The notes under the pieces are model-generated. The model was given only the letters and a program-made list of their open reading frames with translations, ran no database searches and had not been told where the DNA came from. A stretch of 33,217 bases of DNA, from positions 1-33,217 of the forward strand of contig JAOAIH010000031.1 in the NCBI GenBank assembly GCA_026414805.1, written 5' to 3'. Positions 1 through 7,658 of this stretch are shown piece after piece (position 1 is the first letter of the stretch; every line of letters starts with the position of its first letter). The stretch is from Spirochaetota bacterium (lineage in GTDB: Bacteria; Spirochaetota; UBA4802; UB4802). A program made the position numbers and the translations under genes.

Positions 1-623
1 CCTATACGGTTACCAATAAAGTTTGGAGTATCCTTTGCCCATACAATACCTTTACCAAGGCGTTTTTCGCCAAATTCTGCGATGAAATCAAGCACTTCCT
101 TCTTAGTCTTTTCACCAGGGATGAGCTCTAAAAGGTGCATGTAGCGAACAGGGTTAAAGAAGTGGGTTCCCATGAAATGTTCTTTGAATGCATCGCTGCA
201 GTTCTTTGACATTTCTTTCAAGGGCAATCCTGAAGTATTAGATGTTACAACAGCAGTTGGCTTGCGAATCTTATCAATCTTTTCGAATAAATCCTGTTTA
301 ATCTTAAGATTTTCAACAACAACTTCCACAATCAAATCACAGTCTTTTAACTTGTCAAAATCATCTTCAAGATTGCAAAGAGTGATTCGCGATGCATTGC
401 TCTTATCCATAATAAGAGCTGGTTTAGCCTTCATCATGTTATCAAAACCAGCCTGAACAATGCGGTACCGTGCTTTTGGATCCTTCTTCTCTTCGTCAGT
501 TAAGTTAAATGGAACGATGTCGAAGAGGAGAGTTTCCACACCTGCGTCAGCCAATAGAGCCGCGATACCACCACCCATGATACCGGAGCCTATGACGGCT
601 GCCTTTTCGATTCTTCTAACCAT
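1..623 (-). CDS. 3-hydroxyacyl-CoA dehydrogenase, FadN-like, N-terminal part (C-terminus outside window)
   Basis: Beta-oxidation enzyme that oxidises 3-hydroxyacyl-CoA to 3-ketoacyl-CoA with NAD+ in the cytoplasm. About 207 residues are visible. A Rossmann dinucleotide-binding loop GSGIMGGGIA lies at residues 12-21. It is followed by an LFDIVP segment, the EVVVENLKIK region, the substrate-site serine motif SNTSG, GTHFFNPVRYM with the catalytic-type histidine, and KDTPNFIGNRIG at the truncated end. The dehydrogenase domain comes first, as in Bacillus FadN (dehydrogenase then hydratase, about 790 aa) and unlike FadB, where the hydratase leads. The start is ATG at 623, with AGGAGG eight bases upstream. 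The family is clear; whether the missing part carries an enoyl-CoA hydratase domain cannot be seen. The two lipases at the far end of the window would produce its kind of substrate. Confidence 0.9.
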   Translation of the reverse strand, partial: MVRRIEKAAVIGSGIMGGGIAALLADAGVETLLFDIVPFNLTDEEKKDPKARYRIVQAGFDNMMKAKPALIMDKSNASRITLCNLEDDFDKLKDCDLIVEVVVENLKIKQDLFEKIDKIRKPTAVVTSNTSGLPLKEMSKNCSDAFKEHFMGTHFFNPVRYMHLLELIPGEKTKKEVLDFIAEFGEKRLGKGIVWAKDTPNFIGNRI

Positions 624-873
624 AAGAACCTCCTACTGAGATGTAATAATTAAATAAAAATTTGCATACTTCTAAATAAATACACAACGTAATCCAATGA
701 TGAAATATCAAATTAAATTGTCAATATTTATTATTAAAAATCATGGATTAATTTAATATTTTAAGTATATAAAATTTATTTTATTTTTATTTATATAGAC
801 GTTATATGTAATATGTTAATACTGCATTTACCAGCATTTGTATTGTATGTTTTTAAAAAAATATACATGTTGG

Positions 874-884
874 GCGATAGCTCA
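874..884 (+). repeat. Iterated motif GCGATAGCTCA, exact copy
   Basis: Intergenic exact copy of the 11-base word, followed by T as in most copies and preceded by G (GGCGATAGCTCAT). It is one of six exact copies in the window. No hairpin surrounds it. Confidence 0.7.
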
Positions 885-942
885 TAGAATCAAGAATTAT
901 GTAAAAATAACTGTATGCCATAAAAAAGCAAAAAATTTTCTA

Positions 943-971
943 TTGACAATAAAAAGCTGAATTTCTATAGG
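943..971 (+). promoter_or_regulatory. Candidate sigma70-type promoter for the tRNA pair
   Basis: TTGACA (943-948), a 17-base spacer, then TATAGG (966-971). The predicted start would fall some 25 bases before the tRNA-Cys 5' end, suitable for a short precursor leader. The -35 is perfect and the -10 matches four of six consensus positions. Confidence 0.55.
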
Positions 972-1001
972 TGAATGTGTATATTATGTAATGAAATAAA
1001 C

Positions 1002-1074
1002 GGCGCCGTACCCAAGTGGCTAAGGGAGAGGTCTGCAAAACCTTTATTCAGCGGTTCGAATCCGCTCGGCGCCT
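1002..1074 (+). tRNA. tRNA-Cys (anticodon GCA)
   Basis: The acceptor stem GGCGCCG (1002-1008) pairs with CGGCGCC (1067-1073). The anticodon loop CTGCAAA contains GCA and is closed by GAGGT/ACCTT. The T arm is AGCGG-TTCGAAT-CCGCT. The discriminator base is T (1074), the base typical of tRNA-Cys. The 3' CCA is not encoded and must be added by nucleotidyltransferase. The gene lies three bases before tRNA-Leu, so both are probably processed from one transcript. Confidence 0.95.
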
Positions 1075-1077
1075 ATT

Positions 1078-1163
1078 GCCCAAGTGGTGGAACAGGTAGA
1101 CACAAGGGACTTAAAATCCCTTGGACTTCCAAGTCCGTGCCGGTTCAAGTCCGGCCTTGGGCA
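1078..1163 (+). tRNA. tRNA-Leu (anticodon TAA)
   Basis: Class II tRNA. The acceptor GCCCAAG (1078-1084) pairs with CTTGGGC (1156-1162), with discriminator A at 1163. The anticodon loop CTTAAAA gives TAA, reading UUA and UUG. A long variable arm, GGACTT paired with AAGTCC, is diagnostic of leucine or serine tRNAs, and the T arm is GCCGG-TTCAAGT-CCGGC. CCA is not encoded. A run of eight T follows directly (1166 onward), so the T arm and acceptor region plus U-tract may end transcription. Confidence 0.95.
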
Positions 1164-1179
1164 ATTTTTTTTATATTTA

Positions 1180-1521
1180 CTATCGCTTCCACTCTCTTTT
1201 TCTTATAAGAACATATAGACAAAATGGCACAATAACAATATCCAGCAACACATGAAAAAAGCTGAACGGATTTGCATGCATTAATATAAATCGAAGTATT
1301 CCCAGGATTCCACCAATCAAAGGCAGTAGTGCTGCAATCCATAGTGCCCACTGTTTTTCAATAACCAGCAGTATTCCAATTAAAAGATACGCAAGGCCAA
1401 ATAATGAGGCAGCAATAACGTGCCCATGATGCTCATAGACTATTAATTGGGTGAGATGTGTACAGCCTGAAATTATCAGCAGTATGCCCGCAGCAAGTGT
1501 TAATCGCTGATACAATGTCAT
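1180..1521 (-). CDS. Small four-helix integral membrane protein, function unknown
   Basis: 113-residue hydrophobic protein with about four membrane segments: LTLAAGILLIISG, AASLFGLAYLLIGILLVI, WALWIAALLPLIGGILGIL and VLLDIVIVPFCLYVLI. It ends in a basic RKREWKR tail, which by the positive-inside rule should be cytoplasmic. The reading frame is open upstream to 1590, but ATG at 1521 is preferred because GGGGGG sits about five bases upstream of it and the hydrophobic sequence begins right after it. The gene converges on the tRNA-Leu gene with only 16 bases between them. No catalytic motif is visible. It resembles generic DoxX-like or small transporter-like membrane proteins in layout only, so no function is assigned. 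Confidence 0.65.
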   Translation of the reverse strand: MTLYQRLTLAAGILLIISGCTHLTQLIVYEHHGHVIAASLFGLAYLLIGILLVIEKQWALWIAALLPLIGGILGILRFILMHANPFSFFHVLLDIVIVPFCLYVLIRKREWKR

Positions 1522-1866
1522 AATGCCCCCCATTGATACGATTGTATATTTTGAAAAATTGTATTTACATACTTGTGATTTATCAATCATTATTTATAAT
1601 TTGGAACGTTACGGCAATAACTGTGGTCTAAAGTAAAGAAGAGTAGAAATTATTTGTGACTGTATCGTTTGTGTAAAACCAAAGGTTTTGTATGCACAAC
1701 AACATAATTAAGGTAAAGAAGGGTTGCGTTAATAGCCTGGTGTCATGACGTTTTCAGTGCTTTCAGTATGATGTTGAAAAATACCAGTTACTACACTTAA
1801 AAAGTGAGAATTCTATAGTTTGTAGTAAAAATGTTGATGCATGTAGTGATTAAGAAGAGGGGTGCA
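1522..1866. other. Intergenic region between divergent genes
   Basis: Gap that should hold the promoter of the exporter operon. The best plus-strand candidate is TTGAAA (1774-1779) with TTAAAA 17 bases on (1797-1802), a weak match. A short hairpin AAAACC-AAA-GGTTTT (1675-1689) lacks a T-tract and is not a terminator. No RNA or small gene is evident. Confidence 0.45.
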
Positions 1867-2628
1867 ATGACGAAACGACAATATATTTTTATAGTAATTT
1901 TAGTGCTTCTTATTGTGCTGGGCGGCATGCTAATTTGTTCTGGCAATGGCAAAACTGTAAAGCCAAAAGTTGCTCCGGTTGTGGAAGCAGTGTATGCACT
2001 GGGTATTGTCACTCCGTACAAAGAATATAACCTTCGTGTAGGGATGAATACAAAAATTGAACGTCTCTTTGTGTGGGAGGGTGACACAGTGAGTGCAGGC
2101 AACCCTCTAGTGCAGCTTGATGGCGGTATTCTACTGCGGGCACCATTTACAGGAACTATCGCCAAACTTAATAGTAAAGAAAATGAGATAATTACTGCCC
2201 AGAGTTCCATTATGACAATAGTTGATTCCAGTCATATGTATGTACGCCTTTCGCTTGATCAGGAATCCATTATACGTATAAAGAAAAAACAAAAAGCAAA
2301 AGTTAGTTTTGAGAATTTACGCGGTATTGACATTACCGGCTATGTGAGCCGCATTTACCCGTCAGACGGGGAATTTGTGGTGACAGTTGATGTTGATACA
2401 TTTCCTGCTGGGGTTCTTCCCTATATGACCTGTGATGTGGCAATAGTGGTGAGAGAAAAGGAAAACGCACTGCTTGTACCTCAGAGTGCTGTAAAGAACA
2501 ACATGCTGTATGTGGTAAGAAATGGAAAAAAAAGAAAGGTGGAAGTAACAACGCGCAACTATAAAGATGGCTTGGCTGAAGTGCTTGAAGGTGATGTGAA
2601 GGCCAGCGACAGCATTATTGTAAGGTAG
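1867..2628 (+). CDS. Periplasmic adaptor subunit (HlyD/MacA-type membrane fusion protein), short form
   Basis: Membrane fusion protein linking an inner-membrane ABC transporter to a TolC channel. After an N-terminal anchor (FIVILVLLIVLGGMLIC, about residues 8-24) come the two halves of a biotinyl/lipoyl-like domain, IERLFVWEGDTVSAGNPLVQLD and LLRAPFTGTIAKLN, then a beta-barrel part and a membrane-proximal part (ENALLVPQSAVKNNMLYVVRNGKKRKVEV). Only GG separates the lipoyl halves, so the long alpha-helical hairpin that contacts TolC in MacA, AcrA or HlyD is missing. At about 253 aa it is shorter than usual adaptors (350-400 aa). Start ATG at 1867 is chosen for the AGAGGGG ribosome site just upstream; a frame-open ATG at 1831 has none. 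It is the first gene of the exporter operon, five bases before the permease. Confidence 0.85.
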   Translation: MTKRQYIFIVILVLLIVLGGMLICSGNGKTVKPKVAPVVEAVYALGIVTPYKEYNLRVGMNTKIERLFVWEGDTVSAGNPLVQLDGGILLRAPFTGTIAKLNSKENEIITAQSSIMTIVDSSHMYVRLSLDQESIIRIKKKQKAKVSFENLRGIDITGYVSRIYPSDGEFVVTVDVDTFPAGVLPYMTCDVAIVVREKENALLVPQSAVKNNMLYVVRNGKKRKVEVTTRNYKDGLAEVLEGDVKASDSIIVR

Positions 2629-2633
2629 AGGCT

Positions 2634-3860
2634 ATGTTTGATCTGGCTTTAAAATACATTTTTTCCCGTAAATTGCAGTCATTGCTCATGCTTATTGGCG
2701 TGGCGTTTGGGTGTGGCGGGTACATAGTGTTTACGTCAATACAGACCGGCTTTCAGAATTTTTTAAAAGAGCGCCTTATAGAAAATAATGGTCACATAAC
2801 CATACGAAGCCGGGAGGATTACATTACACCTGAATCTCTTGAAGGAGTTTTCTTTAAAGGTAAGTATATCTGGTGGATAACAGAGCCTTCGGGTAAACGG
2901 TCGCATGATTATCTGCAGAGTGCGTGGTACTGGCAAAAACGCTTGGAAACGCTTCCCTACGTTATTGCAAGCACACGGCGTATAGAAGCAACAACTACCT
3001 GTAGGCGGGGATCATTCTCGCGGTCAGTTACGCTGCGAGGAATTGATCCATTAAATGAGCCTAATGTAACCAATATTGCAGAGGATATCATTGAAGGGAA
3101 ATTGCAGATGCTATCCAGTGGCAACAACATGGTCATTGCGGGTGTAGAGCTTTTGAAGTTCTTAGGTGCAAAAGTTAATGATACCATTAATATCATTAAT
3201 CCCAATGGTAATGTCTATCCTGTTAAAGTTGTAGGGATTTATTCCTCGGGAGATAGGCGTAATGATGAATCGCTGGTCCTTGGATCCATTACTACTGTAC
3301 AGAATATTCTGGAAAGCCCCGGTAAAATCACAAAAATAGTAGTAAAAACAACCGATGCCAACAGAGCTGCCCAATATGCGCAGGAATTATCACAATACAG
3401 CTTTGATAAGGTTGAAAGCTGGGATCAGGTCAATGTCAATTTTTTAAGCATGACAAAGCAGCAGTCGCTTATTCGCCAGATAACAATGTTCACATTTATT
3501 CTGGTGGTGTCGTTTGGCATATATAATGTGTTGAACATGATGGTGCATCAAAAACAGCGTGAGATTGCAATCCTGCGTTCTATTGGGTATACAAGTGGTG
3601 ATACAGTACTGCTATTTTTACTACAAGGTGCACTTATCAGTGTAGCCGGTGGAATTATTGGGCTTATTATTGGCTATGCTGCCTGCAGTTACATTGAAAC
3701 AATAAAATTACCGGGTAGGCCCATGATGGTGGCGTGGGATGTGGCAATCTATGTGTGGGGATTTATGCTGGTGGTTTCATCATCACTTCTGGCAAGCTTT
3801 TTGCCGGCAAAGAATGCCGGCCGCCTATCGCCTATTGAAATTATACGGAGAACTGAGTAA
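2634..3860 (+). CDS. ABC transporter permease, FtsX/MacB/LolE type
   Basis: Inner-membrane subunit of a type VII (mechanotransmission) ABC transporter. Layout is typical for MacB, LolC or LolE: one N-terminal helix (LLMLIGVAFGCGGYIVF, about residues 17-35), a large periplasmic domain of roughly 240 residues, then three C-terminal helices (about 283-305, 325-350, 370-392). The FtsX signature REIAILRSIGYTSGDTVLLF lies just after the second helix. Unlike E. coli MacB the ATPase is not fused; it is the next gene. Start ATG 2634 follows AGAGG. The stop overlaps the ATPase start by one base (TAATG), indicating translational coupling. The adaptor and TolC partners favour efflux or export over lipoprotein sorting, but the substrate cannot be read from sequence. 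Confidence 0.9.
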   Translation: MFDLALKYIFSRKLQSLLMLIGVAFGCGGYIVFTSIQTGFQNFLKERLIENNGHITIRSREDYITPESLEGVFFKGKYIWWITEPSGKRSHDYLQSAWYWQKRLETLPYVIASTRRIEATTTCRRGSFSRSVTLRGIDPLNEPNVTNIAEDIIEGKLQMLSSGNNMVIAGVELLKFLGAKVNDTINIINPNGNVYPVKVVGIYSSGDRRNDESLVLGSITTVQNILESPGKITKIVVKTTDANRAAQYAQELSQYSFDKVESWDQVNVNFLSMTKQQSLIRQITMFTFILVVSFGIYNVLNMMVHQKQREIAILRSIGYTSGDTVLLFLLQGALISVAGGIIGLIIGYAACSYIETIKLPGRPMMVAWDVAIYVWGFMLVVSSSLLASFLPAKNAGRLSPIEIIRRTE

Positions 3861-4558
3861 TGCTGGCTATTGAAGCACATAATGTGGTAAAAAAGTTTGG
3901 TGATTTCACTGCACTGAAATCAATAAACCTTGCCATTAACAAGGGTGAGTTTGTGGCTATTACCGGAAAATCAGGTTCGGGTAAGTCCACGTTGTTTTAT
4001 TCGTTGAGTGGCCTGGATGTGATTGATAGCGGCAATGTGTTTGTTTTAGGGAGTAATATCCACAGTTTGCCTGAAGAGGATTTACATGATTTTAGAAACA
4101 CTAAAATGGGCTTTGTGTTTCAGTTTCATTACCTTGTGTCTGAGTTAACAGGGCTTGAAAATATTCTGCTGCCTGCAAAGAAGAAAAATCTGCATACTAA
4201 AAAAAGGGAGTATGCCCTTTATCTTTTAGAGTATTTTGCGATAGCTCATTGTAAGGACAAATTGCCGTCACAGATGTCTGGTGGGGAGCGCCAGAGGGTT
4301 GCTGTTGCCCGCTCGCTCATCATGAACCCGGATATTATCTTTGCCGATGAGCCTACCGGCAATTTAGATTCAATCAACAGCGAGATAGTGATGAACATAT
4401 TCCGTGAGATAAATAAAAAAAACGGCACTACCGTTATTTTAATCACTCACGATGATGAATATGCTCATTTAGCTGACAGGGAAATTCATTTAAAGGATGG
4501 TGAAATTGAATATGATATGTGTTATAAAAAAAGTAAAGGTAGGTGGCAATGTACCTAA
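3860..4558 (+). CDS. ABC transporter ATP-binding protein, LolD/MacB type
   Basis: Cytoplasmic ATPase that powers the permease encoded just upstream. All ABC motifs are present: Walker A GKSGSGKST (about residues 37-45), Q-loop VFQFHYLVSELT, signature MSGGERQRVAVARSL, Walker B DIIFADEPTGNLD and switch histidine LITHDD. The FQFHYL version of the Q-loop and DEPTGNLD are characteristic of the LolD/MacB/FtsE subfamily. At 232 aa it is a standalone nucleotide-binding domain of usual size. Its ATG overlaps the permease stop by one base. A perfect GCGATAGCTCA copy lies inside it and encodes part of FAIAH. Confidence 0.93.
   Translation: MLAIEAHNVVKKFGDFTALKSINLAINKGEFVAITGKSGSGKSTLFYSLSGLDVIDSGNVFVLGSNIHSLPEEDLHDFRNTKMGFVFQFHYLVSELTGLENILLPAKKKNLHTKKREYALYLLEYFAIAHCKDKLPSQMSGGERQRVAVARSLIMNPDIIFADEPTGNLDSINSEIVMNIFREINKKNGTTVILITHDDEYAHLADREIHLKDGEIEYDMCYKKSKGRWQCT
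4238..4248 (+). repeat. Iterated motif GCGATAGCTCA, exact copy
   Basis: Exact copy inside the ATPase gene, read as codons for Ala-Ile-Ala-His and followed by T. The codons used are GCG, ATA and GCT, so the word is spelled out even though synonymous choices would break it. Confidence 0.7.
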
Positions 4559-4637
4559 TAATGGCAAGTTATATTACTTCAATTGATATTTTGTGCAGCT
4601 ATGATTAACTAATTGCCCTGACATTGGGGAGGATGCT

Positions 4638-5123
4638 ATGCATATAAATTACGATCATAGTAAAGTACTGGGAAAAGATATCTATAATTTCAGAATATTC
4701 CCCTATTTTCTTATAACTATTATCTTGCTATCTTGTAATTCAGAAGTTGAGTATCAGTACTATCTTATTGTTGATTCATATTATGCCAATTTTTATGGAT
4801 ATTATTATATAAATGGGAAATATGAAGACTCCTTTGAGGGAAAAGAAGATTTTACTAATGAGTATGGTAATACGCACTATTACTATGAGAAAGGGCTTGC
4901 TGTTGAAGGAAACTCTATAAAAACAATAAAAGTTTATGCATACAAGGAAAATGAAATGGCTTCGGTTACCATTTCACTGTGGAAAGACAGTGTTGAATTA
5001 AAATCTGTAACAAGTGGGTCATATGAAGGGTATAATGAGGATACCGGGAAGTATTCATTAACTGTGGGACCGCTATATTATGAATTTTCAGAGGACGATG
5101 ATGAAGAAAGCAGTGATGAATAA
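4638..5123 (+). CDS. Tyrosine-rich predicted lipoprotein in the exporter operon, unknown function
   Basis: 161 residues, not recognised as any named family. An N-terminal hydrophobic stretch FPYFLITIILLSC ends in LLSC, which fits a lipobox with lipidation at Cys33. The leader before it is unusually long and polar. The mature part is rich in Tyr and acidic residues (for example YYANFYGYYYINGKYEDSF and EDDDEESSDE at the end) and has alternating beta-type patterning. Start ATG 4638 follows GGGGAGGA. It sits between the ATPase and TolC-like genes and overlaps the latter by 23 bases, so it is probably co-expressed and could be an accessory or substrate of the exporter. That role is inference from position. 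Confidence 0.7.
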   Translation: MHINYDHSKVLGKDIYNFRIFPYFLITIILLSCNSEVEYQYYLIVDSYYANFYGYYYINGKYEDSFEGKEDFTNEYGNTHYYYEKGLAVEGNSIKTIKVYAYKENEMASVTISLWKDSVELKSVTSGSYEGYNEDTGKYSLTVGPLYYEFSEDDDEESSDE

Positions 5124-6579
5124 TAAAACTACCATACTCCCAAAAAAGCTATTACATTTATTGTGTACTATGCTGGTAATTGTTGCAGCACAAGCAATCC
5201 ACAAGGTAGCTGCAGAGGAAATCATTTATGTAATTTCATACGAGCAGTTTTTGGAGGTTATTACACAAAAATTGCCCCAAATCAAGATTAATGCACTTAA
5301 GCTCAATAAAGCGTATAATGAAGTTGAAAAGGCAAAAAGTGTAGATGACACCAACCTGATTGCAAAAGGGCAATATGCACGGCAAAAACAATATACTACT
5401 GGTAAAAGCTTATTTGAACCGGATTATAAACAGTCATATTATGGATATACAGGTATAGAACAGACTGTGTCGTCTACCGGTACACGTCTGTCGCTGGGAC
5501 TTGAGTATAATGCTTCGTCCATAAAAGGCAATCTGACAATACCACCCCAGGCGTATTCCGTTGATGAATACAGGCCTTCAATTACCGCAACTATCACACA
5601 ACCGCTTTTACAAAATGCATTTGGTATCATTGACCGGTATGAAAAGAATAATGCAGCAATGAAACTTGAGATTCAGAAGCTTCAGCAGTTGGAGGATGAT
5701 AAATCGGTATTGAATTATTATAAAAAGATTTATTTTAACTGGATTTTATATTCACAAGCGCTTGCAATTATGAAGGAGAGTATTGCCAATGCACAGGAAC
5801 TGGTGGATTCCGTGCAACGGAAAGCAAAGGCTGGCCTTGCGGAAAATGATGATGTCCAGCGGGCACTGTCCTCGCTTTTAAGCTATCAGGCTCAGTATAA
5901 ACAATATGAAATAACCTATAAATCAATTTGTGATGAACTATCGCTCTATTTCAGCAACACAATAGCTCCTGATGCACAGGATTTAAAGAATATGTTTGAC
6001 ATTATACTTTCTGCCCACTATGATGAGGTACAGTTTGAGAAGACCCGCTCATTCCTTATTGTGAAAAAAAATATTGATATGATGCAATATTCAATAGATG
6101 TAGCTGATAACAGCACACTACCTCAGATGAACCTGATACTGTCGGCAACACGTAAAAACTACAATGACAGACAGCGTGAAGCATTGAGTACGTTGCCTGA
6201 TACCGATTATTCAGTTGGGGTTGAATTCAGTTATCCGCTGGGAAATCACAATGCACAGGCAAAGCTTACTGAATATGAGCTATCGCTTAAAGAGCTTGAA
6301 TATAACCTTTCAAGTACTCGGAATAGTTACTATAAATCATTGCGTTCAATATTACAGCAATTGAGTGGGTATAAAGAACTAATAGTGACTCATAATAAAA
6401 ATTTACAGGCTTTGCTATCTCAGCGACAGACAGAGCGGAAGAAATATGAACAAGCACGGCTTGATTTGCAATATTTAATTAATACAGAAAATAGTATTGC
6501 AATGGAGAAGCTTACACTGTTACAATTACAGGTGGCTTTGGTAGGGTATTATTTAGACTACAAAGACTTAACAGAATAG
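5101..6579 (+). CDS. TolC-family outer membrane factor
   Basis: Outer-membrane channel subunit expected to complete the tripartite exporter. A signal peptide (KKLLHLLCTMLVIVAAQAIHKVAA) precedes two related halves rich in long helices (KALKLNKAYNEVEKAKS; LKLEIQKLQQLEDDKSVLNYY; later ELSLKELEYNLSSTRNSYYKSL and RQTERKKYEQARLDLQYLINTEN). Short amphipathic strands between them would build the barrel (TGTRLSLGLEYNASS; TDYSVGVEFSYPLG). About 492 aa is usual for TolC homologues. ATG 5101 is preferred because AGAGGA lies five bases upstream; in-frame ATGs at 5080, 5098 and 5116 are alternatives. The start lies inside the lipoprotein gene, so translation is probably coupled. A GCGATAGCTCA copy lies on the opposite strand at 6276. 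Confidence 0.88.
   Translation: MKKAVMNNKTTILPKKLLHLLCTMLVIVAAQAIHKVAAEEIIYVISYEQFLEVITQKLPQIKINALKLNKAYNEVEKAKSVDDTNLIAKGQYARQKQYTTGKSLFEPDYKQSYYGYTGIEQTVSSTGTRLSLGLEYNASSIKGNLTIPPQAYSVDEYRPSITATITQPLLQNAFGIIDRYEKNNAAMKLEIQKLQQLEDDKSVLNYYKKIYFNWILYSQALAIMKESIANAQELVDSVQRKAKAGLAENDDVQRALSSLLSYQAQYKQYEITYKSICDELSLYFSNTIAPDAQDLKNMFDIILSAHYDEVQFEKTRSFLIVKKNIDMMQYSIDVADNSTLPQMNLILSATRKNYNDRQREALSTLPDTDYSVGVEFSYPLGNHNAQAKLTEYELSLKELEYNLSSTRNSYYKSLRSILQQLSGYKELIVTHNKNLQALLSQRQTERKKYEQARLDLQYLINTENSIAMEKLTLLQLQVALVGYYLDYKDLTE
6276..6286 (-). repeat. Iterated motif GCGATAGCTCA, exact copy on minus strand
   Basis: Reads TGAGCTATCGC on the plus strand inside the TolC-like gene, encoding part of YELSL. 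As in most copies, T follows the word when read 5' to 3' (GCGATAGCTCAT). Confidence 0.7.
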
Positions 6580-6589
6580 GAGATAAAAA

Positions 6590-7477
6590 ATGTACCAGAT
6601 AGTTCCCAGTCATTTTGACAGCAAACAATATTCTCTGGATGCACGACTGTATCTTCCTGATGCAAGCGCAAAAGTTCCCGTGATAGTAATGGCTCACGGT
6701 TTTGGTGCTCTTATGGATTGGGGGTTGCACCCTTTTGCTGATGCGTTTGCACGGATGGGGTGTGCGGTAGTTATGTTTGATTATCGTGGTTTTGGTAAAA
6801 GTGAGGGTGAAATTCAAAGACTTGTATATCATGTGCATCATATTGAAGATTATCATTCAGCAATTGCATATGCCAGAACAATTCCCAGTATTGATACTTC
6901 TAAAATATTTTTATGGGGCACTTCCTACAGTGGGGGGCATGTTCTGACAGTTGCATCACAGGATACCACAATAGCAGGAGCGATAGCTCAAGTGCCTTTT
7001 GTTGATGGATTGGCAACTGCATTTAATTTGCCACTTAAGAATATATTCTGGGGTATATGGTATGGGATGCTTGATATGGTGATGGCACTTGTAGGGGCAC
7101 CTCCGGTTACCATACCAATGGTTGCAACACCTGATTCATTTGCAGCTATGAATACACCCGAATGTTATGAAGGGTATATGAAACTGGTGCCGCCTGAGGC
7201 TCGTGATGAGAACTGGTGTCCTGCGCGGGTTTGTCTCACGCTTCCATTTTATAGGCCAATTTCATCTGTTGATAGAATTTCCTGCCCTGTTTGTATTATA
7301 GGGGCTAAAAATGATTCGCTTATTCCAATTAAAGCTGTGGAAAAAACAGCTAAAAAGATAAAAAATGTTGATTTCCATGTATTACCATGCGGCCACTTTG
7401 ACCCGTATGGAGGAGACATGTTTGAAAGAAATATTGAAATTCAGAAGCGCTTTTTGAAGTATCTGTTGAAGATTTGA
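6590..7477 (+). CDS. Alpha/beta hydrolase (dienelactone-hydrolase/CocE-like serine hydrolase)
   Basis: Cytoplasmic serine hydrolase of unknown substrate; no signal peptide is visible. The alpha/beta fold motifs appear in order: VIVMAHGFGALMDW (oxyanion region), MFDYRGFGKSEG, nucleophile elbow WGTSYSGG with Ser112, acid-bearing strand CPVCIIGAKNDSLIP, and catalytic His in CGHFDPYGG. A cap insert lies between the nucleophile and the acid. 295 aa is normal. The gene starts ten bases after the TolC-like stop with AGGAGA upstream, so it is likely the last gene of the exporter operon. It may modify or release the exported compound, but position is the only basis for that. A perfect GCGATAGCTCA copy at 6980 encodes part of GAIAQV. 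Confidence 0.88.
   Translation: MYQIVPSHFDSKQYSLDARLYLPDASAKVPVIVMAHGFGALMDWGLHPFADAFARMGCAVVMFDYRGFGKSEGEIQRLVYHVHHIEDYHSAIAYARTIPSIDTSKIFLWGTSYSGGHVLTVASQDTTIAGAIAQVPFVDGLATAFNLPLKNIFWGIWYGMLDMVMALVGAPPVTIPMVATPDSFAAMNTPECYEGYMKLVPPEARDENWCPARVCLTLPFYRPISSVDRISCPVCIIGAKNDSLIPIKAVEKTAKKIKNVDFHVLPCGHFDPYGGDMFERNIEIQKRFLKYLLKI
6980..6990 (+). repeat. Iterated motif GCGATAGCTCA, exact copy
   Basis: Exact copy within the alpha/beta hydrolase gene, read as Ala-Ile-Ala-Gln. It is the only exact copy followed by A rather than T. Confidence 0.7.
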
Positions 7478-7540
7478 AATATACTAATTATTATATACTA
7501 AATAAAATTATAAAAATAGTAGTCTGATACTAATAAACAC

Positions 7541-7568
7541 TTGACATATACTGTTAATATACTATAAT
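7541..7568 (+). promoter_or_regulatory. Consensus sigma70-type promoter for the symporter operon
   Basis: TTGACA (7541-7546), 16 bases, then TATAAT (7563-7568), a perfect match at both hexamers. It lies about 90 bases before the accessory-protein start, leaving an AT-rich 5' leader without an obvious hairpin. It separates the symporter pair from the hydrolase upstream, with which no terminator is seen. Confidence 0.75.
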
Positions 7569-7658
7569 AACATCCACTTTTTTTATAATTCCCCTGATAT
7601 CGGTAGAATTACACTTTTTATGTAATTTATAAATCTGAAATATGTGAAGGAGGTTTCC

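Larger units (their letters stand above)
624..1001. other. Intergenic region, very AT-rich
   Basis: Non-coding gap between the minus-strand fad gene and the plus-strand tRNAs. On the minus strand a TTGACA word (724 to 719) is the only -35-like match for the fad gene, and no good -10 follows at the usual spacing. A perfect GCGATAGCTCA copy (874-884) and the tRNA promoter (943-971) also lie here. At 788-805 one half resembles the lipase operators found far downstream. I see no RNA gene or ORF with coding character. Confidence 0.6.

Noticed and set aside
975-1208. 77-codon frame across the tRNA region
   Set aside because: It runs straight through both tRNA genes, which fully explain the sequence.
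1675-1689. AAAACC-AAA-GGTTTT hairpin as a terminator
   Set aside because: Only six pairs, three-base loop and no T-tract afterwards on either strand.
1831-1866. Upstream in-frame ATG for the adaptor gene
   Set aside because: The ribosome site AGAGGGG lies just before the ATG at 1867, and the extra 12 residues add nothing to the membrane anchor.
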